Counted from the first letter of the stretch, positions 42,463 to 52,215 are shown. The stretch: DNA of 64,000 bases from G965230065 sp965230065 (GCA_965230065.1 OZ245942.1:5208001-5272000), one strand, 5' to 3'. Numbers and translations are program-made. The notes: generated from the letters alone by a model not told the origin.

Positions 42463-44397
42463 ATGAATATATTTCTCAGAAAATTTATGAAGTACCTTTT
42501 TCTACTGACTTTTATTCTGATTGTAGCAAGCTTTAAACATGTCTATGGTGCTGAAAATCAAAATAAACCGGAATCCTATGATGTAGTGGTAATAGGAGCA
42601 ACGCCTTCCGGTATTTCCGCAGCTATTAATGCAGCTCAATATGGTTATGCAGTAGCATTGGTTGAAGAATACGCCGAAGTGGGTGGTTTAATGAGCGGGG
42701 GACTATCTTTTACCGATTTTATTTCCTATGAAGTATTGGGGGGCACTTTCAGGGATTATATGCAAAGAGTTGTGGAGTACTACACCGAAAAATTTGGGGA
42801 AGGGTCGCAACAAGTAATAGATTGCCACGATGGCATACATGCCGAGCCCCATGTTACCCTGGCAATTTTTCAACAAATGTTAGAAGAATATCCCAATATC
42901 CGGGTTTTTCTGGCCCATCGGCTTGAAAAAGTCTTTTTAGGGCAGCCTCAAAAGAATTTAAGATACATTTCTGGAGTACGTTTAACGGATAAAACTTCTC
43001 AAACCACAGTAGATTTAACCGGAAAAATATTCATTGATGCCACGTATGAAGGTGACCTGGCGGCTTATGCAGGAGCAGACTATCGCATTGGCCGGGAATC
43101 TCGACAGGAATATGGGGAACCCCTGGCCGGAAAGCTTTTTTATGATAATGGAAGAATTTTAGTTGGTAGTACCGGAGAAGCTGATAACAAAGTGCAGGGG
43201 TACAATTTCCGGCTTATCATGACGGATGATCCGGATAACCGGAAGCTGATTGACAAGCCTGATAATTATAAAAGAGAAGATTATCTTCCTATAGCAGAAG
43301 TTTTAAAAGAAGGGAAAGTTTCTCAGGTTTTTGTAGAAAAAAGCAGGGACGGGATATTTCGTACCCAGATGTTGCCCAACAGAAAAGCGGATGTGAACGA
43401 TATAAAGAATGCTCCGGTTAGGGTGGCCCTGCTGGGTGAAAATTATGATTATCCTGACGGGGATTGGAAAACCAGGCAAGCAATAATTAAACAGCACAAG
43501 GACCACATTTTGGGGATGCTTTATTTTATACAACATGATGAAGCCGTGCCCACAAAGTATAGAAAGGAAGCAAGGCAATGGGGGCTGGCTAAAGATGAGT
43601 TTACTGACAACGATAATTTCCCAACAAGGCTTTACATCAGGGAAGCAAGACGCATCATGGGTAAGTATGTGTTTACCCAAAACGATGTGAATACCATAGA
43701 AAACTCTTTGATTATTAAATTGAAAAAAGACGCGATTGCCATTGGGGATTATGCACTTAACTGCCATGGCGTAGACCCGTCTTCCTTACACCCTTCTGTG
43801 GCACAAGGAGACTTTAACTTTATCCCGCCTCCCTTCCAAATTCCTTTCGGGGTTATTATTCCTAATGGTTTCTCAAATTTGCTGGTGTCCGTTGCTGTAT
43901 CTGCCTCTCATGTTGGTTTTTGCGGAATACGTTTAGAGCCTACCTGGGTAGCCCTGGGGCAGGCGGCAGGTTTAACAGCCCATTTGGCATTAAAAAATGA
44001 GAAAACAGTGCCTTCCATTGAAGTTGAAAGTGTTCAAAACCTACTCCATCAAAATAAAGCCAAAACGACTTACATAGCTGATATAGATATTGATTCCGAA
44101 TATTTTAAGGCAGCACAATATTTAGGGGTACGCGGATTTTTGCATGATGTATATCTGATGGATACCTTGAAAATGCCCGGGACCCAGACGTATAAAAGTA
44201 TCAGGGGTACACAATATGCCTATGCATATCCCTTTCATGATTTAAATCCGCAACAACCGATAGAACAAGAACTTGTAAAAAAATGGATAAGCAGGCTTAA
44301 AGATGAAGAAATCAAAAATCAAATCCATGAATTTGTTAAAGGTAAAGAAGTTACCCGGGGTGAAGTATTAACGGAAATTTACAGGCTAATGAACTGA
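42463..44397 (+). CDS. FAD-dependent oxidoreductase, secreted (PF12831-like)
   Basis: I start at the ATG at 42463, which gives a Sec-type signal (MNIFLRKFMKYLFLLTFILI and onward); an upstream reading overlaps the preceding gene and ATG 42487 is an alternative. The 644-residue protein has a GG-type FAD loop (SYDVVVIGATPSGISAAINA), GGLMSGGLSFTDFISYEVLG, and FIDATYEGDLAAYAGADYRI, with GQAAGLTAHLAL near the end. It is longer than its neighbour (644 versus 456 residues) but is the same family. A second distinct substrate or a partner subunit is possible; the activity is not known. Confidence 0.85.
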   Translation: MNIFLRKFMKYLFLLTFILIVASFKHVYGAENQNKPESYDVVVIGATPSGISAAINAAQYGYAVALVEEYAEVGGLMSGGLSFTDFISYEVLGGTFRDYMQRVVEYYTEKFGEGSQQVIDCHDGIHAEPHVTLAIFQQMLEEYPNIRVFLAHRLEKVFLGQPQKNLRYISGVRLTDKTSQTTVDLTGKIFIDATYEGDLAAYAGADYRIGRESRQEYGEPLAGKLFYDNGRILVGSTGEADNKVQGYNFRLIMTDDPDNRKLIDKPDNYKREDYLPIAEVLKEGKVSQVFVEKSRDGIFRTQMLPNRKADVNDIKNAPVRVALLGENYDYPDGDWKTRQAIIKQHKDHILGMLYFIQHDEAVPTKYRKEARQWGLAKDEFTDNDNFPTRLYIREARRIMGKYVFTQNDVNTIENSLIIKLKKDAIAIGDYALNCHGVDPSSLHPSVAQGDFNFIPPPFQIPFGVIIPNGFSNLLVSVAVSASHVGFCGIRLEPTWVALGQAAGLTAHLALKNEKTVPSIEVESVQNLLHQNKAKTTYIADIDIDSEYFKAAQYLGVRGFLHDVYLMDTLKMPGTQTYKSIRGTQYAYAYPFHDLNPQQPIEQELVKKWISRLKDEEIKNQIHEFVKGKEVTRGEVLTEIYRLMN

Positions 44398-44681
44398 ATA
44401 CAATTACTTTTTCAATGTATTCCTGCACCCGGCCTATTTTGCAGATTTGGTAAGTTGCAGCTTGATATTGCGAATTGTCCTCAGTCCAAAGCTCAGGGTT
44501 TGCGCGTCCAGCAGCATGGACGAGTTGGTTATTGAATACAGCTGAAAACTGTAAAATTTTTTTAAGTCTGCGTGGCTATAAGCCCAGCTTTTCAAAAGGT
44601 TTCTTTGGATCAGCTTTGTAAATAGGCTTCAGTCTGGATTTTATGACCATAAATGTAGTATTTCCAGCATTCTCAGTCCTA
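44398..44681 (-). other. Convergent gap with possible eroded minus-strand reading frame
   Basis: This 284-bp space separates two converging genes. No complete gene is visible. On the minus strand one frame stays open for about 60 codons and ends YSITNSSMLLDAQTLSFGLR...KLQLTKSAK before a stop, and a second frame has a short MVIKSRLKPIYKADPKKPFE run. Neither has a start with a signal or a known domain. It may be gene debris or chance; I give it low weight. Confidence 0.25.
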
Positions 44682-46352
44682 TCATCGTACAGTTCTAAAC
44701 TCATTTACCGTTGCTTGTTTTAATCCGTTTTCCAGGATAAATGTTTTTGTTGCTTTTTTCAAATGGTTACCGGTCAGCACAATCTCTCGTGAATTTTCTC
44801 CAGAAACTTTTAAAAATACAGGAATGTCTTGAACTGGCTGGCTATTCCTAATGATGGCTTCCTTGCAGTTTTGCAGCCAAACCAGTGCCGGGGTATGGGA
44901 AATTCCCTGTGCCTTTAGACCAGAAATCTGTAAATTTTCAATATCATCACAAATCAGGGCAGGACGTGGATCGTCTTCTTTCCATCGCAGTTGAAGATTG
45001 TTCAACTGTATGTTTTTACCATGCCTGACAAAGAAGCCATAGGAGGGGAGACGACCAAACATTTTTCCACCAGGGTAAGAAGTTTCTTTTTCTGGAATAT
45101 CCTCAATATTTTTTGGCCAGGAACCTTCTGACTCTTCACCGCCGAGGTAAATGTCCAGAGGTTCTTTCCCACCTACAAATTCCAGGTCGATCTGATTTAA
45201 CGTAATATTTTTAATAGGTTGTTCAGGTAATCCTGTAAGGGAACATCCATAACCACCAATGCCACTGCCATGCACGTTTTGGATAAGAACATCTTTCATT
45301 TGGCTCTTTTTAATCGTGGCATTTTCTCGATAAGGCCGTCCCCTTTGCCCCACACGAATGAAAATGGCAGATCCTTTGATATTCCGGGCAGTAATGTTAG
45401 AGACGATGATGCGTTCCATCCTGGCACCATCTACGGTCATCAGGGCAATGGCGTCATTCCGGGTATCAAAAACCGAACAATTTTGTATGCTGATATCTTC
45501 AAAGGCACCGCTGGATTCGGTACCTAACTTAATACCTGAAGCATTGGAGCTTACGATGCAATTGCTGATTGTAATGTTGCGGCAACCTTCATCCGGAGAA
45601 AAGCTTTTGAGACAAATGGCATCATCTCCGCTGTTGATAAAACAATTGGATATCCGCACAAACTGGCAATCTACCAGGTCCAGGCCATCTGTATTGCGTC
45701 CTCGTGCATCGGCATAACGGGATTTGTCAATGTCTTTGTTCTCCCGGCTATCCACAGTAATGCCATCGATAACCACATTGTTGCACGATTGATAGGATTG
45801 CACCCAGGAGGCTGAGTTTTTCAAAGTGATGTCCTGCACATGCACATTTTCACAATTCCTGAAATGAAGAATCCTTGGCCTAACACTGAAAGACGGGCTG
45901 CCATAAGGCCCTTCTATCCAATCGTCGCCTCTTCCGTCAATTTGTCCACGCCCAAGAATGGAAATATTGTGGGCATCCTCCGCATAAATAAAAGCCTTGT
46001 TGGTGACAAAGGTTCCTTTATAAGAAGGGTATTTAGATGGTTGGATCGGAAAGTCATCAACATTATTACTGCCCAATAAAGTAGCACCTGCTTCCACATA
46101 CAGGGTTACATTGCTTTTCAGTATCAATGTACCAGAGAGAAACGTTCCCTGATACAGATAAACTTTCCCGCCTCCAGCCATATGACAACTATCAATAGCA
46201 GCCTGAATGGCTTTGGTATCCATGGTCTGTCCATCCCCTTTGGCACCGAATTTTTTGACATCAAAATAAGAGGAATATTCCTGGGCAATAGCTGATAGGT
46301 TGCCCAGGAACATGATGAAACAAATTGAAAGGGTGATTTTTTTTAACAACAT
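44682..46352 (-). CDS. GH28-like right-handed beta-helix protein, secreted
   Basis: This 556-residue protein has a signal peptide (MLLKKITLSICFIMFLGNLS and AIAQ) and a long parallel beta-helix with repeated IxISNCxV rungs. It begins FDVKKFGAKGDGQTMDTKAI and carries NTDGLDL at 220-226 and SGDDAICLKS with Asp243-Asp244, the first two GH28 (polygalacturonase) active-site motifs. The expected GHG and RIK motifs are not found: the matching region is SSNASGIKLGTES (268-280). So it is a GH28-fold protein with a changed site; hydrolysis of a uronate-containing polymer is plausible but not certain. It is the last gene of the SusCD operon. Confidence 0.85.
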   Translation of the reverse strand: MLLKKITLSICFIMFLGNLSAIAQEYSSYFDVKKFGAKGDGQTMDTKAIQAAIDSCHMAGGGKVYLYQGTFLSGTLILKSNVTLYVEAGATLLGSNNVDDFPIQPSKYPSYKGTFVTNKAFIYAEDAHNISILGRGQIDGRGDDWIEGPYGSPSFSVRPRILHFRNCENVHVQDITLKNSASWVQSYQSCNNVVIDGITVDSRENKDIDKSRYADARGRNTDGLDLVDCQFVRISNCFINSGDDAICLKSFSPDEGCRNITISNCIVSSNASGIKLGTESSGAFEDISIQNCSVFDTRNDAIALMTVDGARMERIIVSNITARNIKGSAIFIRVGQRGRPYRENATIKKSQMKDVLIQNVHGSGIGGYGCSLTGLPEQPIKNITLNQIDLEFVGGKEPLDIYLGGEESEGSWPKNIEDIPEKETSYPGGKMFGRLPSYGFFVRHGKNIQLNNLQLRWKEDDPRPALICDDIENLQISGLKAQGISHTPALVWLQNCKEAIIRNSQPVQDIPVFLKVSGENSREIVLTGNHLKKATKTFILENGLKQATVNEFRTVR

Positions 46353-46363
46353 CTTTCAGGTAT

Positions 46364-47743
46364 TTATAAAACCATTTTTTCTTCTGTAATCAAAACCGGA
46401 GAATCATAAACAGGAAGGCTCTCAAATACATTTTTATCCTTGAAACTATCCTGCGGAATTTTGTATATTTTTCCGGAAAGCAAATCTACCAGAACAGGTT
46501 TTTTAAACTTCAGGTTTTCAAAAGTGAAATCTACAGGGGTGGTTTCAAAAGAATCAGAAGGGGTATCGTCTGAAAACCATAAAGTTACAATAGGAGCTTT
46601 CTTTTTATGATAGGCAAATGCGGACAACTTTCTGTCTGCCGAGGAGGTATACTTAAAATCGGACATTCTTTTCACCTGATTGTCAAAAACAGCGGCCAAA
46701 TTTTGTACAGCAAAATATGATTGTTTTTTATGATCAACCGTTTTATCATCCTTAGCAGCCAAAAGTCCTTTTGTATTCATTTCGTCAGGATATTTCATGT
46801 CTATAATGGAAAAAATAGAGCTTGGAATGTCGTGCCCTAAATCTCCCAACATCCTGCGTAATGCCCATTTGGCCTGGCTGGTTTCTGTCCAGTCATAGTT
46901 TCTGAGTGCTTTGGAGGACCTTCTCGATGAAGGAGCGCCATTTTCACCCTGGAAGAGGGTAATGCTGGCATCGAAACTATTTACTACTTCTCTTAACTCC
47001 ATTACTTTGTCATAGCTTTTATCCGGGTTCATACTGTAAGGGTGGTAGGATACCTTATCCAGATAGCTGAGCATATTATGCTCTTTTAATTTCTGAAGCA
47101 CATCCCTGACAAAATCAATATCCACCCCGGCAGTTGACATCCCAATGATGGTGGCATCGGCCTGGATTTCACGAATCTTTTTAGCAGTTTTCATCAGAAT
47201 ATTGGCATAATCCGCAGCCATGTTGACGTTGCGCAGGTTGGGTTCATTCCAGATTTCCCACTCGTTGACAACACCCTTATACCTTTCCACAAAAGCACTG
47301 ACCCAATTGAGCCAGCCATTAATCGCTTCATCCGTTTTGGGCAAAGCAGCACCCAATAGCGTGCCACCGCCCTCTGCATACAGGGAATTACCGTATGAGA
47401 GGCAGACCCAGGGAGATACTCCTTTTTTATCAAGATCGAAAATAACTTCATCCAGCCATTGCCAGTCATATTTTCCAAGTTCTTTTTCTGTCTTGTTCCA
47501 TCCTCCCTGCAGGCGTACTTTTTTAACCCCCAAAGGTTCTACATATTCTTTCCAATTGGCATAGATGGTGTAATCCCGATCCATGGTTTCTCCACCCACT
47601 GACCAGGGAGAAGACTTGATGTCATGCGTGCTTCGAGGTTTAATTTCCCCCAATTCTTCAAATGTAATTTCAGGCCCTGCTTTTTGAAATGATGTCAGAA
47701 AGATTATTGGTAAAATGCTGAATATTAATTTTGCTGTTTTCAT
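46364..47743 (-). CDS. Glycoside hydrolase clan GH-A family, secreted
   Basis: This 459-residue (alpha/beta)8 enzyme has a signal peptide (MKTAKLIFSILPIIFLTSFQ). The acid/base Glu167 lies in EIWNEPNL and the nucleophile Glu267 in LFQGENGAP, and the barrel strand motifs SYHPYSMNP and VKKVRLQGGW are clan GH-A style (GH5/GH39/GH140-like). A C-terminal beta-domain follows (residues about 390-459). I cannot name the family or substrate. It lies 11 bp upstream of the GH28-like gene. Confidence 0.78.
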   Translation of the reverse strand: MKTAKLIFSILPIIFLTSFQKAGPEITFEELGEIKPRSTHDIKSSPWSVGGETMDRDYTIYANWKEYVEPLGVKKVRLQGGWNKTEKELGKYDWQWLDEVIFDLDKKGVSPWVCLSYGNSLYAEGGGTLLGAALPKTDEAINGWLNWVSAFVERYKGVVNEWEIWNEPNLRNVNMAADYANILMKTAKKIREIQADATIIGMSTAGVDIDFVRDVLQKLKEHNMLSYLDKVSYHPYSMNPDKSYDKVMELREVVNSFDASITLFQGENGAPSSRRSSKALRNYDWTETSQAKWALRRMLGDLGHDIPSSIFSIIDMKYPDEMNTKGLLAAKDDKTVDHKKQSYFAVQNLAAVFDNQVKRMSDFKYTSSADRKLSAFAYHKKKAPIVTLWFSDDTPSDSFETTPVDFTFENLKFKKPVLVDLLSGKIYKIPQDSFKDKNVFESLPVYDSPVLITEEKMVL

Positions 47744-47813
47744 GATTTATCGTGGTTTATTTGTTTTATTTCAAATCTCAGATTCAGTAGTTATGTATTA
47801 TTATAGATTGGTT

Positions 47814-48743
47814 TCATTCAATAAGATTACGATGCGCCAGCCAATTTTTTAACTGTTCAATCCAGGAATATGGGACATTCGGGGCTATCCCAAATCCATG
47901 TCCTCCGCTTTGATAAATATGCAGCTCTGCGGGAACATTATTCCTTTGCAAAGCTTCGTAAAACTGTATGCTATTGCCTGCAGGCACTGCCGGGTCATCA
48001 CCGGCATGTACCAGAAAAGCAGGGGGTGTGTCTGCATCCACAGCCTCATCAGGTGAAAAATAGCTTATTTGCTCCTCAGTGGGAGATTCTCCTAATAGTC
48101 GATGCATTGATCCTTTATGCACCAGGTTAGAACGGAAACTGATGACCGGCCAGGCTAATATCAGGAAATCCGGACGAAGACCTTCTGCTGCTTCTGTTTT
48201 GGAATAGGAAGTGGTAAAATGAGTGGCAGCCATAGCGGCGAGGTGCCCACCTGCTGATGAACCCCAAAGGCCGATGTTATTTTTTGAAAGCCCAAATTCT
48301 GTGGCTCTAGAACGAATCAGACGAAAGGCTGCCTGCACATCCTGCAATGACCGGATAGACCTTTCAGGCATTGGTTTTTCATCAGGAAGGCGGGAAAGCA
48401 GTACAAAAACTGTGATACCCACTTTAGTCAGTCGGTCTGCAATATATTCTGTGTTTTGTACATTATACCTGCGGTAGCCTCCACCCGGACAGACAATGAT
48501 GCCGGTGCCACATGGACTAGAAGGTCTGTAAACCAGCAACCGTGGAACCTGTACTTTGCCAATATGGGTTATTTGACTGTTTTCATCATATACTTTGGTC
48601 TCCTTTGCTAGTTTTTCTTCAATATGGGTGGTTGAATCGTAAAGATAGATTTCCTCCATAGGCTGGGATTGGGCCCCAAAGGGCTTGAAAAAGTAAAGAA
48701 TTAACAGGAAAATGAATAAAATTCCAGGATTTTGGTCAGGCAT
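47814..48743 (-). CDS. Alpha/beta-hydrolase carbohydrate esterase
   Basis: This 309-residue esterase has a hydrophobic N-terminus acting as signal (ILFIFLLILYFFKPFG). The oxyanion-hole loop is CPGGGY, the nucleophile Ser163 is in LWGSSAGGHLAAM, and Asp and His are in VHAGDDPAVP and SGGHGFG. It resembles the acetyl-xylan-esterase-like BD-FAE group common in polysaccharide loci, removing acetyl or aroyl groups. It is in the same operon as the GH enzymes. Confidence 0.82.
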   Translation of the reverse strand: MPDQNPGILFIFLLILYFFKPFGAQSQPMEEIYLYDSTTHIEEKLAKETKVYDENSQITHIGKVQVPRLLVYRPSSPCGTGIIVCPGGGYRRYNVQNTEYIADRLTKVGITVFVLLSRLPDEKPMPERSIRSLQDVQAAFRLIRSRATEFGLSKNNIGLWGSSAGGHLAAMAATHFTTSYSKTEAAEGLRPDFLILAWPVISFRSNLVHKGSMHRLLGESPTEEQISYFSPDEAVDADTPPAFLVHAGDDPAVPAGNSIQFYEALQRNNVPAELHIYQSGGHGFGIAPNVPYSWIEQLKNWLAHRNLIE

Positions 48744-48765
48744 TGTTGATTCAAAATTGTAATGA

Positions 48766-49461
48766 TTACTCCTTTAAGATAGATTTTAAGGCTCCGGTTA
48801 TATAGGAAGCTTGTAATTCTCTGGTTTTTTCATTGTAATGCACATGATCAATGAAGGCTTGGTTTCCTAATTGCTTGGTGAAAGTATATAAATCGATCAC
48901 TGCTACTTTTTTACTCTCGCACAGTTCATCAGCGATTTTGTTATATTCTTCCAAATCAGCAGCATACCGATGGAAAGACATGCCTTCCCTTTTATTGTGG
49001 ATACTGTCAACTACCTGTGTTGTTCTCATCCAGATTATTTGAATACCCTCTTTGTCCATGAGTTCAAAAATTGCCCTAAGGTTTTTTTGATATTGCTCTT
49101 TTTCTACCTGAATGGCAGCTGTTTCAACATTTCTTTTGATGTCGTGCAAACCGCAGTTGAGTAATAAATAATCGGGGTGGAAATCGCCTTTTTTTACCCT
49201 TGATTTCAGATAGGCTAGCACCATTCCTGAATCACCACCATTAGCTCCGGTAGGCACATCCAGGTTTTTTTCTGCCTCACCATCATCCTGTTTTCTTTCA
49301 AACGCAATAAAACTATCAAGGAACTTTTCCAGAAAGGGGCCGTATTGGATGGAAATACTATCACCGATTAAGAATAGTTTTGGAGATTTATTTTTCCAGC
49401 CTATGAAAACCACCAGTATCAGTAGTAAAGGGATGGCTGTTTTACTGCATTTTTTTTTCAT
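48766..49461 (-). CDS. SGNH/GDSL hydrolase (carbohydrate esterase)
   Basis: This 231-residue SGNH hydrolase has an N-terminal anchor (IPLLLILVVFIGWKNK) and the blocks GDSISIQYGP (Ser nucleophile), LLLNCGLHDIKRN (Asn/Gly block) and DHVHYNEKTREL (Asp-x-x-His catalytic pair). It is probably a deacetylase of the CE12 or similar type. It stands between an esterase and a GH39-like enzyme in the SusCD operon. Confidence 0.8.
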   Translation of the reverse strand: MKKKCSKTAIPLLLILVVFIGWKNKSPKLFLIGDSISIQYGPFLEKFLDSFIAFERKQDDGEAEKNLDVPTGANGGDSGMVLAYLKSRVKKGDFHPDYLLLNCGLHDIKRNVETAAIQVEKEQYQKNLRAIFELMDKEGIQIIWMRTTQVVDSIHNKREGMSFHRYAADLEEYNKIADELCESKKVAVIDLYTFTKQLGNQAFIDHVHYNEKTRELQASYITGALKSILKE

Positions 49462-49487
49462 GATAAGTACCGTAATTCTACTTCTCT

Positions 49488-51122
49488 TTAATTTTTTAAT
49501 ATTTCAATAAATGAAACTGCATTACAGGATAACTCAAAATTTATATTCCCTAAATCTTTTGACTGCATGGTCTTTGGTTTATGAAGTTCCTCCAATTGCA
49601 TTGCACTTTTAACTTTTGCGATTTCTTCAACGGTAGGATTCTGAGGAGAGCCAATTTTTTTAAATGCAGTATATGCATTGCTATGGGTCTCATCAATTCG
49701 CCAATGACGCAACGTAACTTCAGTATTTTCCTCCCATGGAGTCTCAATATCAAGACCAATAGGGTAGGAGGGGCCACCATTATTTATTTTATCGTTTTGG
49801 AAGTTTGTCATAATTATAGTTATCCTTTTATCATCTGCAGTGGCGAAAGCAGATAGGTGCTTATTGGGTTTGCTGATTTCAACAGGTACTAAATTGGGTG
49901 CTAACTTATTGAGGAGTTTGTAGGCATTGAGAATTGGTTTGTGAAAACCGTTTTTGGTGTGGAAAGTGCGGTATCCCATAAAATCGTGCGGCCTGACGCC
50001 TTCATATCCTGAAGAACAAAAAGTAAAGTTCTCAATGTTTCGGTCATTTTCCTGCTGCATTTGTATGTGCCTTTGGATCCATGTTGTCATAAATGCTGCA
50101 CCGTATTGCGAATTTCTCACATCAGCCGAAGGTTTTTTATTCAATCCGGTGGTACCCCCGGAACTTACGCCCCACTCTTCCACATGGATGGGTATGTTTT
50201 CCAATTGAGGGTATTCATCGCGCATGTCAGCGTAACGGAGTTGTTGCTCCAGCAGATAGTCTACTGCGGGAAACTCACGACCTGGGCCGCCCCCGGCTCC
50301 ACTACCCCCATACGTATGTACTCCGATAAAATCAATGGGGGCTCCAACTTCTCCGGTCGCATGATTTTTTCCTGAAGTGATATGATCCAGGAAAAGTTTG
50401 TAATGCTTTGGATCTTTATAGGTTGAGGTACTGGAAAGTGCCGGCCCACCTATTTTTGCATTTGGGGCTACCTCTTTTACGGCTTTGGCAAAATGATCGT
50501 ATAACTTCAGATATTCGTTCACATCTTTTTTATGCCAGAAGCTGGACAGGTCAGGTTCATTCCAGCACCTGAAAGTCCATTGGTTGATTTCCTCTTCTCC
50601 ATATTTATCAATAATATGCTGCATAAAATCAGCACATAAGGCTTCCCATTGCTGGTAATCTTTGGGTGGGGAAATACAAATTTCTGCACCGTTTGGTCTG
50701 ATCTTTAGAGATTCTGGATAAACCGCTAATTCTTTGGGCATTCCGAAAAACATCACCTTTAACTTATTACCAGAGGCTAAAATCATAGCTGCCATTTCAT
50801 CAAAGCGACTCCAATCATAAGAAATTTCACCGCTTTCACTCACCCTGATGGCAGTTTCAGGTTGATTATAAATGCGAATGTATTGTTTTGCAGCTCCTGA
50901 TTCACTAATTAAATCCATGAATTCTTTGCCCCAATCTGTCAGCAAGGCTTCGGTTGGATGTACAATCTGGCTGGCCCAAAATGGTGCTAGTTTGCCAGCT
51001 GTGTTTTTGGTGTTTACGTTAATCTGAATGTGGTCAGAGGATGAATTACATCCCGTTGAAATAAGTACGATCAGGGCGATTATTCTCAGCATCATTATGT
51101 CTCTAAAATTGTATCTGTTCAT
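49488..51122 (-). CDS. GH39-like glycoside hydrolase, lipoprotein
   Basis: This is a 544-residue enzyme with lipobox Cys25 (LISTGC). Acid/base Glu189 lies in FRCWNEPDLSSFW and the probable nucleophile Glu316 in IHVEEWGVSSG. The order AKQYIRIYNQPE, KLKVMFFGMPKEL, then DFIGVHTYGG fits GH39 (beta-xylosidase/alpha-L-iduronidase) more than GH5. The C-terminal 150 residues form a beta-sandwich. GH39 iduronidase activity would suit a uronate-rich glycan but is not proved. A start at 51095 would shorten it by nine residues. Confidence 0.85.
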   Translation of the reverse strand: MNRYNFRDIMMLRIIALIVLISTGCNSSSDHIQINVNTKNTAGKLAPFWASQIVHPTEALLTDWGKEFMDLISESGAAKQYIRIYNQPETAIRVSESGEISYDWSRFDEMAAMILASGNKLKVMFFGMPKELAVYPESLKIRPNGAEICISPPKDYQQWEALCADFMQHIIDKYGEEEINQWTFRCWNEPDLSSFWHKKDVNEYLKLYDHFAKAVKEVAPNAKIGGPALSSTSTYKDPKHYKLFLDHITSGKNHATGEVGAPIDFIGVHTYGGSGAGGGPGREFPAVDYLLEQQLRYADMRDEYPQLENIPIHVEEWGVSSGGTTGLNKKPSADVRNSQYGAAFMTTWIQRHIQMQQENDRNIENFTFCSSGYEGVRPHDFMGYRTFHTKNGFHKPILNAYKLLNKLAPNLVPVEISKPNKHLSAFATADDKRITIIMTNFQNDKINNGGPSYPIGLDIETPWEENTEVTLRHWRIDETHSNAYTAFKKIGSPQNPTVEEIAKVKSAMQLEELHKPKTMQSKDLGNINFELSCNAVSFIEILKN

Positions 51123-51155
51123 TTTTCAGGAAAGCTATTTTTTGAAATTAAATAT

Positions 51156-52097
51156 CTAATTACAAAAGGAATACTTTGAAGACTTTTCACAATCTGATTC
51201 AGTGGGGATGACTCTGTGAATTTGGAATTTTTCTTTGGTAAGAGCTTTGTTCATAAACCATAAAATTGCTTCTTTTTCTGTTTCTAAGGCAGAGGGTGAC
51301 CAACCATGGCCAAAACCGCAATAGGTAATCAGATAGGAACTGCGATCCATAGCAGTAAGGTGATCATGAATGGTGTGAGAACCATACATGACTAACCACC
51401 CCGGGTCATTGACACTACAATAATGATGGGCAGCCGTTTCATAAGGCACCTTTTCATCGCATGTTCCATGCACCAGCATGAGTGGTACGGCGTTTTCTTT
51501 GGTAATATGATTGATGTCTAGTACGGCGCCCTTCAATGCAACGACACCAGCATATGTAAATGATTCGGGTAGGCTTTTACCATATAAATCCATTTCATCC
51601 CTATTCCAAAAGGTTGCATTCAAAATTGTTTCTGATCCGGCACTGCTTCCTGCTGAAAAAACCTTGTTTTTATCTATGTTATATTTCTCACTATTTTCTA
51701 AGAAAAAGCTGGTTGATAATAAAAACTGATTTGCGGCTATCCGGATGGCTTTTATTTTTTCTGTAAGATATCCGTCACAACTAAAACTTTTATCGTCGCC
51801 TTTCATGTATAATGTGTATCGGATGGCTGCGGCTGCAATGCCATTTTTTGCCAGAAACCTGCAAAATGCATGACCAGATTCAGGTGAGCCATTTCTAAAC
51901 CCACCCCCATGGACAAAAATCATCAAAGGAGTCTTTTCTCCATTGGTATTCGACGGAAGAAATAAATCCAATTCAAGCTTCAATGAATCGTTCTGATAAT
52001 ACGTAATCGTCTGGAAATCAGCATTTCTGTCTTGTCCATTAACGTATACACAGCAACTGAAAATGAGCAGAATGGATAGGCAGGTTTTTGATTTCAT
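51156..52097 (-). CDS. Alpha/beta-hydrolase esterase, secreted
   Basis: This 313-residue protein with a signal peptide (CLSILLIFSCCVYVNGQ) carries MIFVHGGGFRNGSP (oxyanion loop), the nucleophile in VFSAGSSAGSET, Asp in LVHGTCDEKVPYET, and His in YCGFGHGWSP. It resembles bacterial carbohydrate acetyl-esterases of the BD-FAE/PET-like type. It follows the SusD gene after a 118-bp gap that holds a palindrome. Confidence 0.82.
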   Translation of the reverse strand: MKSKTCLSILLIFSCCVYVNGQDRNADFQTITYYQNDSLKLELDLFLPSNTNGEKTPLMIFVHGGGFRNGSPESGHAFCRFLAKNGIAAAAIRYTLYMKGDDKSFSCDGYLTEKIKAIRIAANQFLLSTSFFLENSEKYNIDKNKVFSAGSSAGSETILNATFWNRDEMDLYGKSLPESFTYAGVVALKGAVLDINHITKENAVPLMLVHGTCDEKVPYETAAHHYCSVNDPGWLVMYGSHTIHDHLTAMDRSSYLITYCGFGHGWSPSALETEKEAILWFMNKALTKEKFQIHRVIPTESDCEKSSKYSFCN

Positions 52098-52162
52098 TAC
52101 TTTATTTATGGTAGAATTATTAAAAATTCAAGGGCGATTTGGGTAACACTTTGGTAAATGGT

Positions 52163-52192
52163 ACAACAGGCATCAGGGGAGATGCCTGTTGT
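52163..52192. repeat. Perfect 12-bp inverted repeat after susD
   Basis: ACAACAGGCATC and GATGCCTGTTGT flank AGGGGA, 23 bp after the susD stop on the minus strand. It may moderate readthrough from susCD into the enzyme genes, or be a dispersed element related to that at 28757. Confidence 0.75.
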
Positions 52193-52215
52193 GTAACCTG
52201 TTCGTTGGATTGCGC

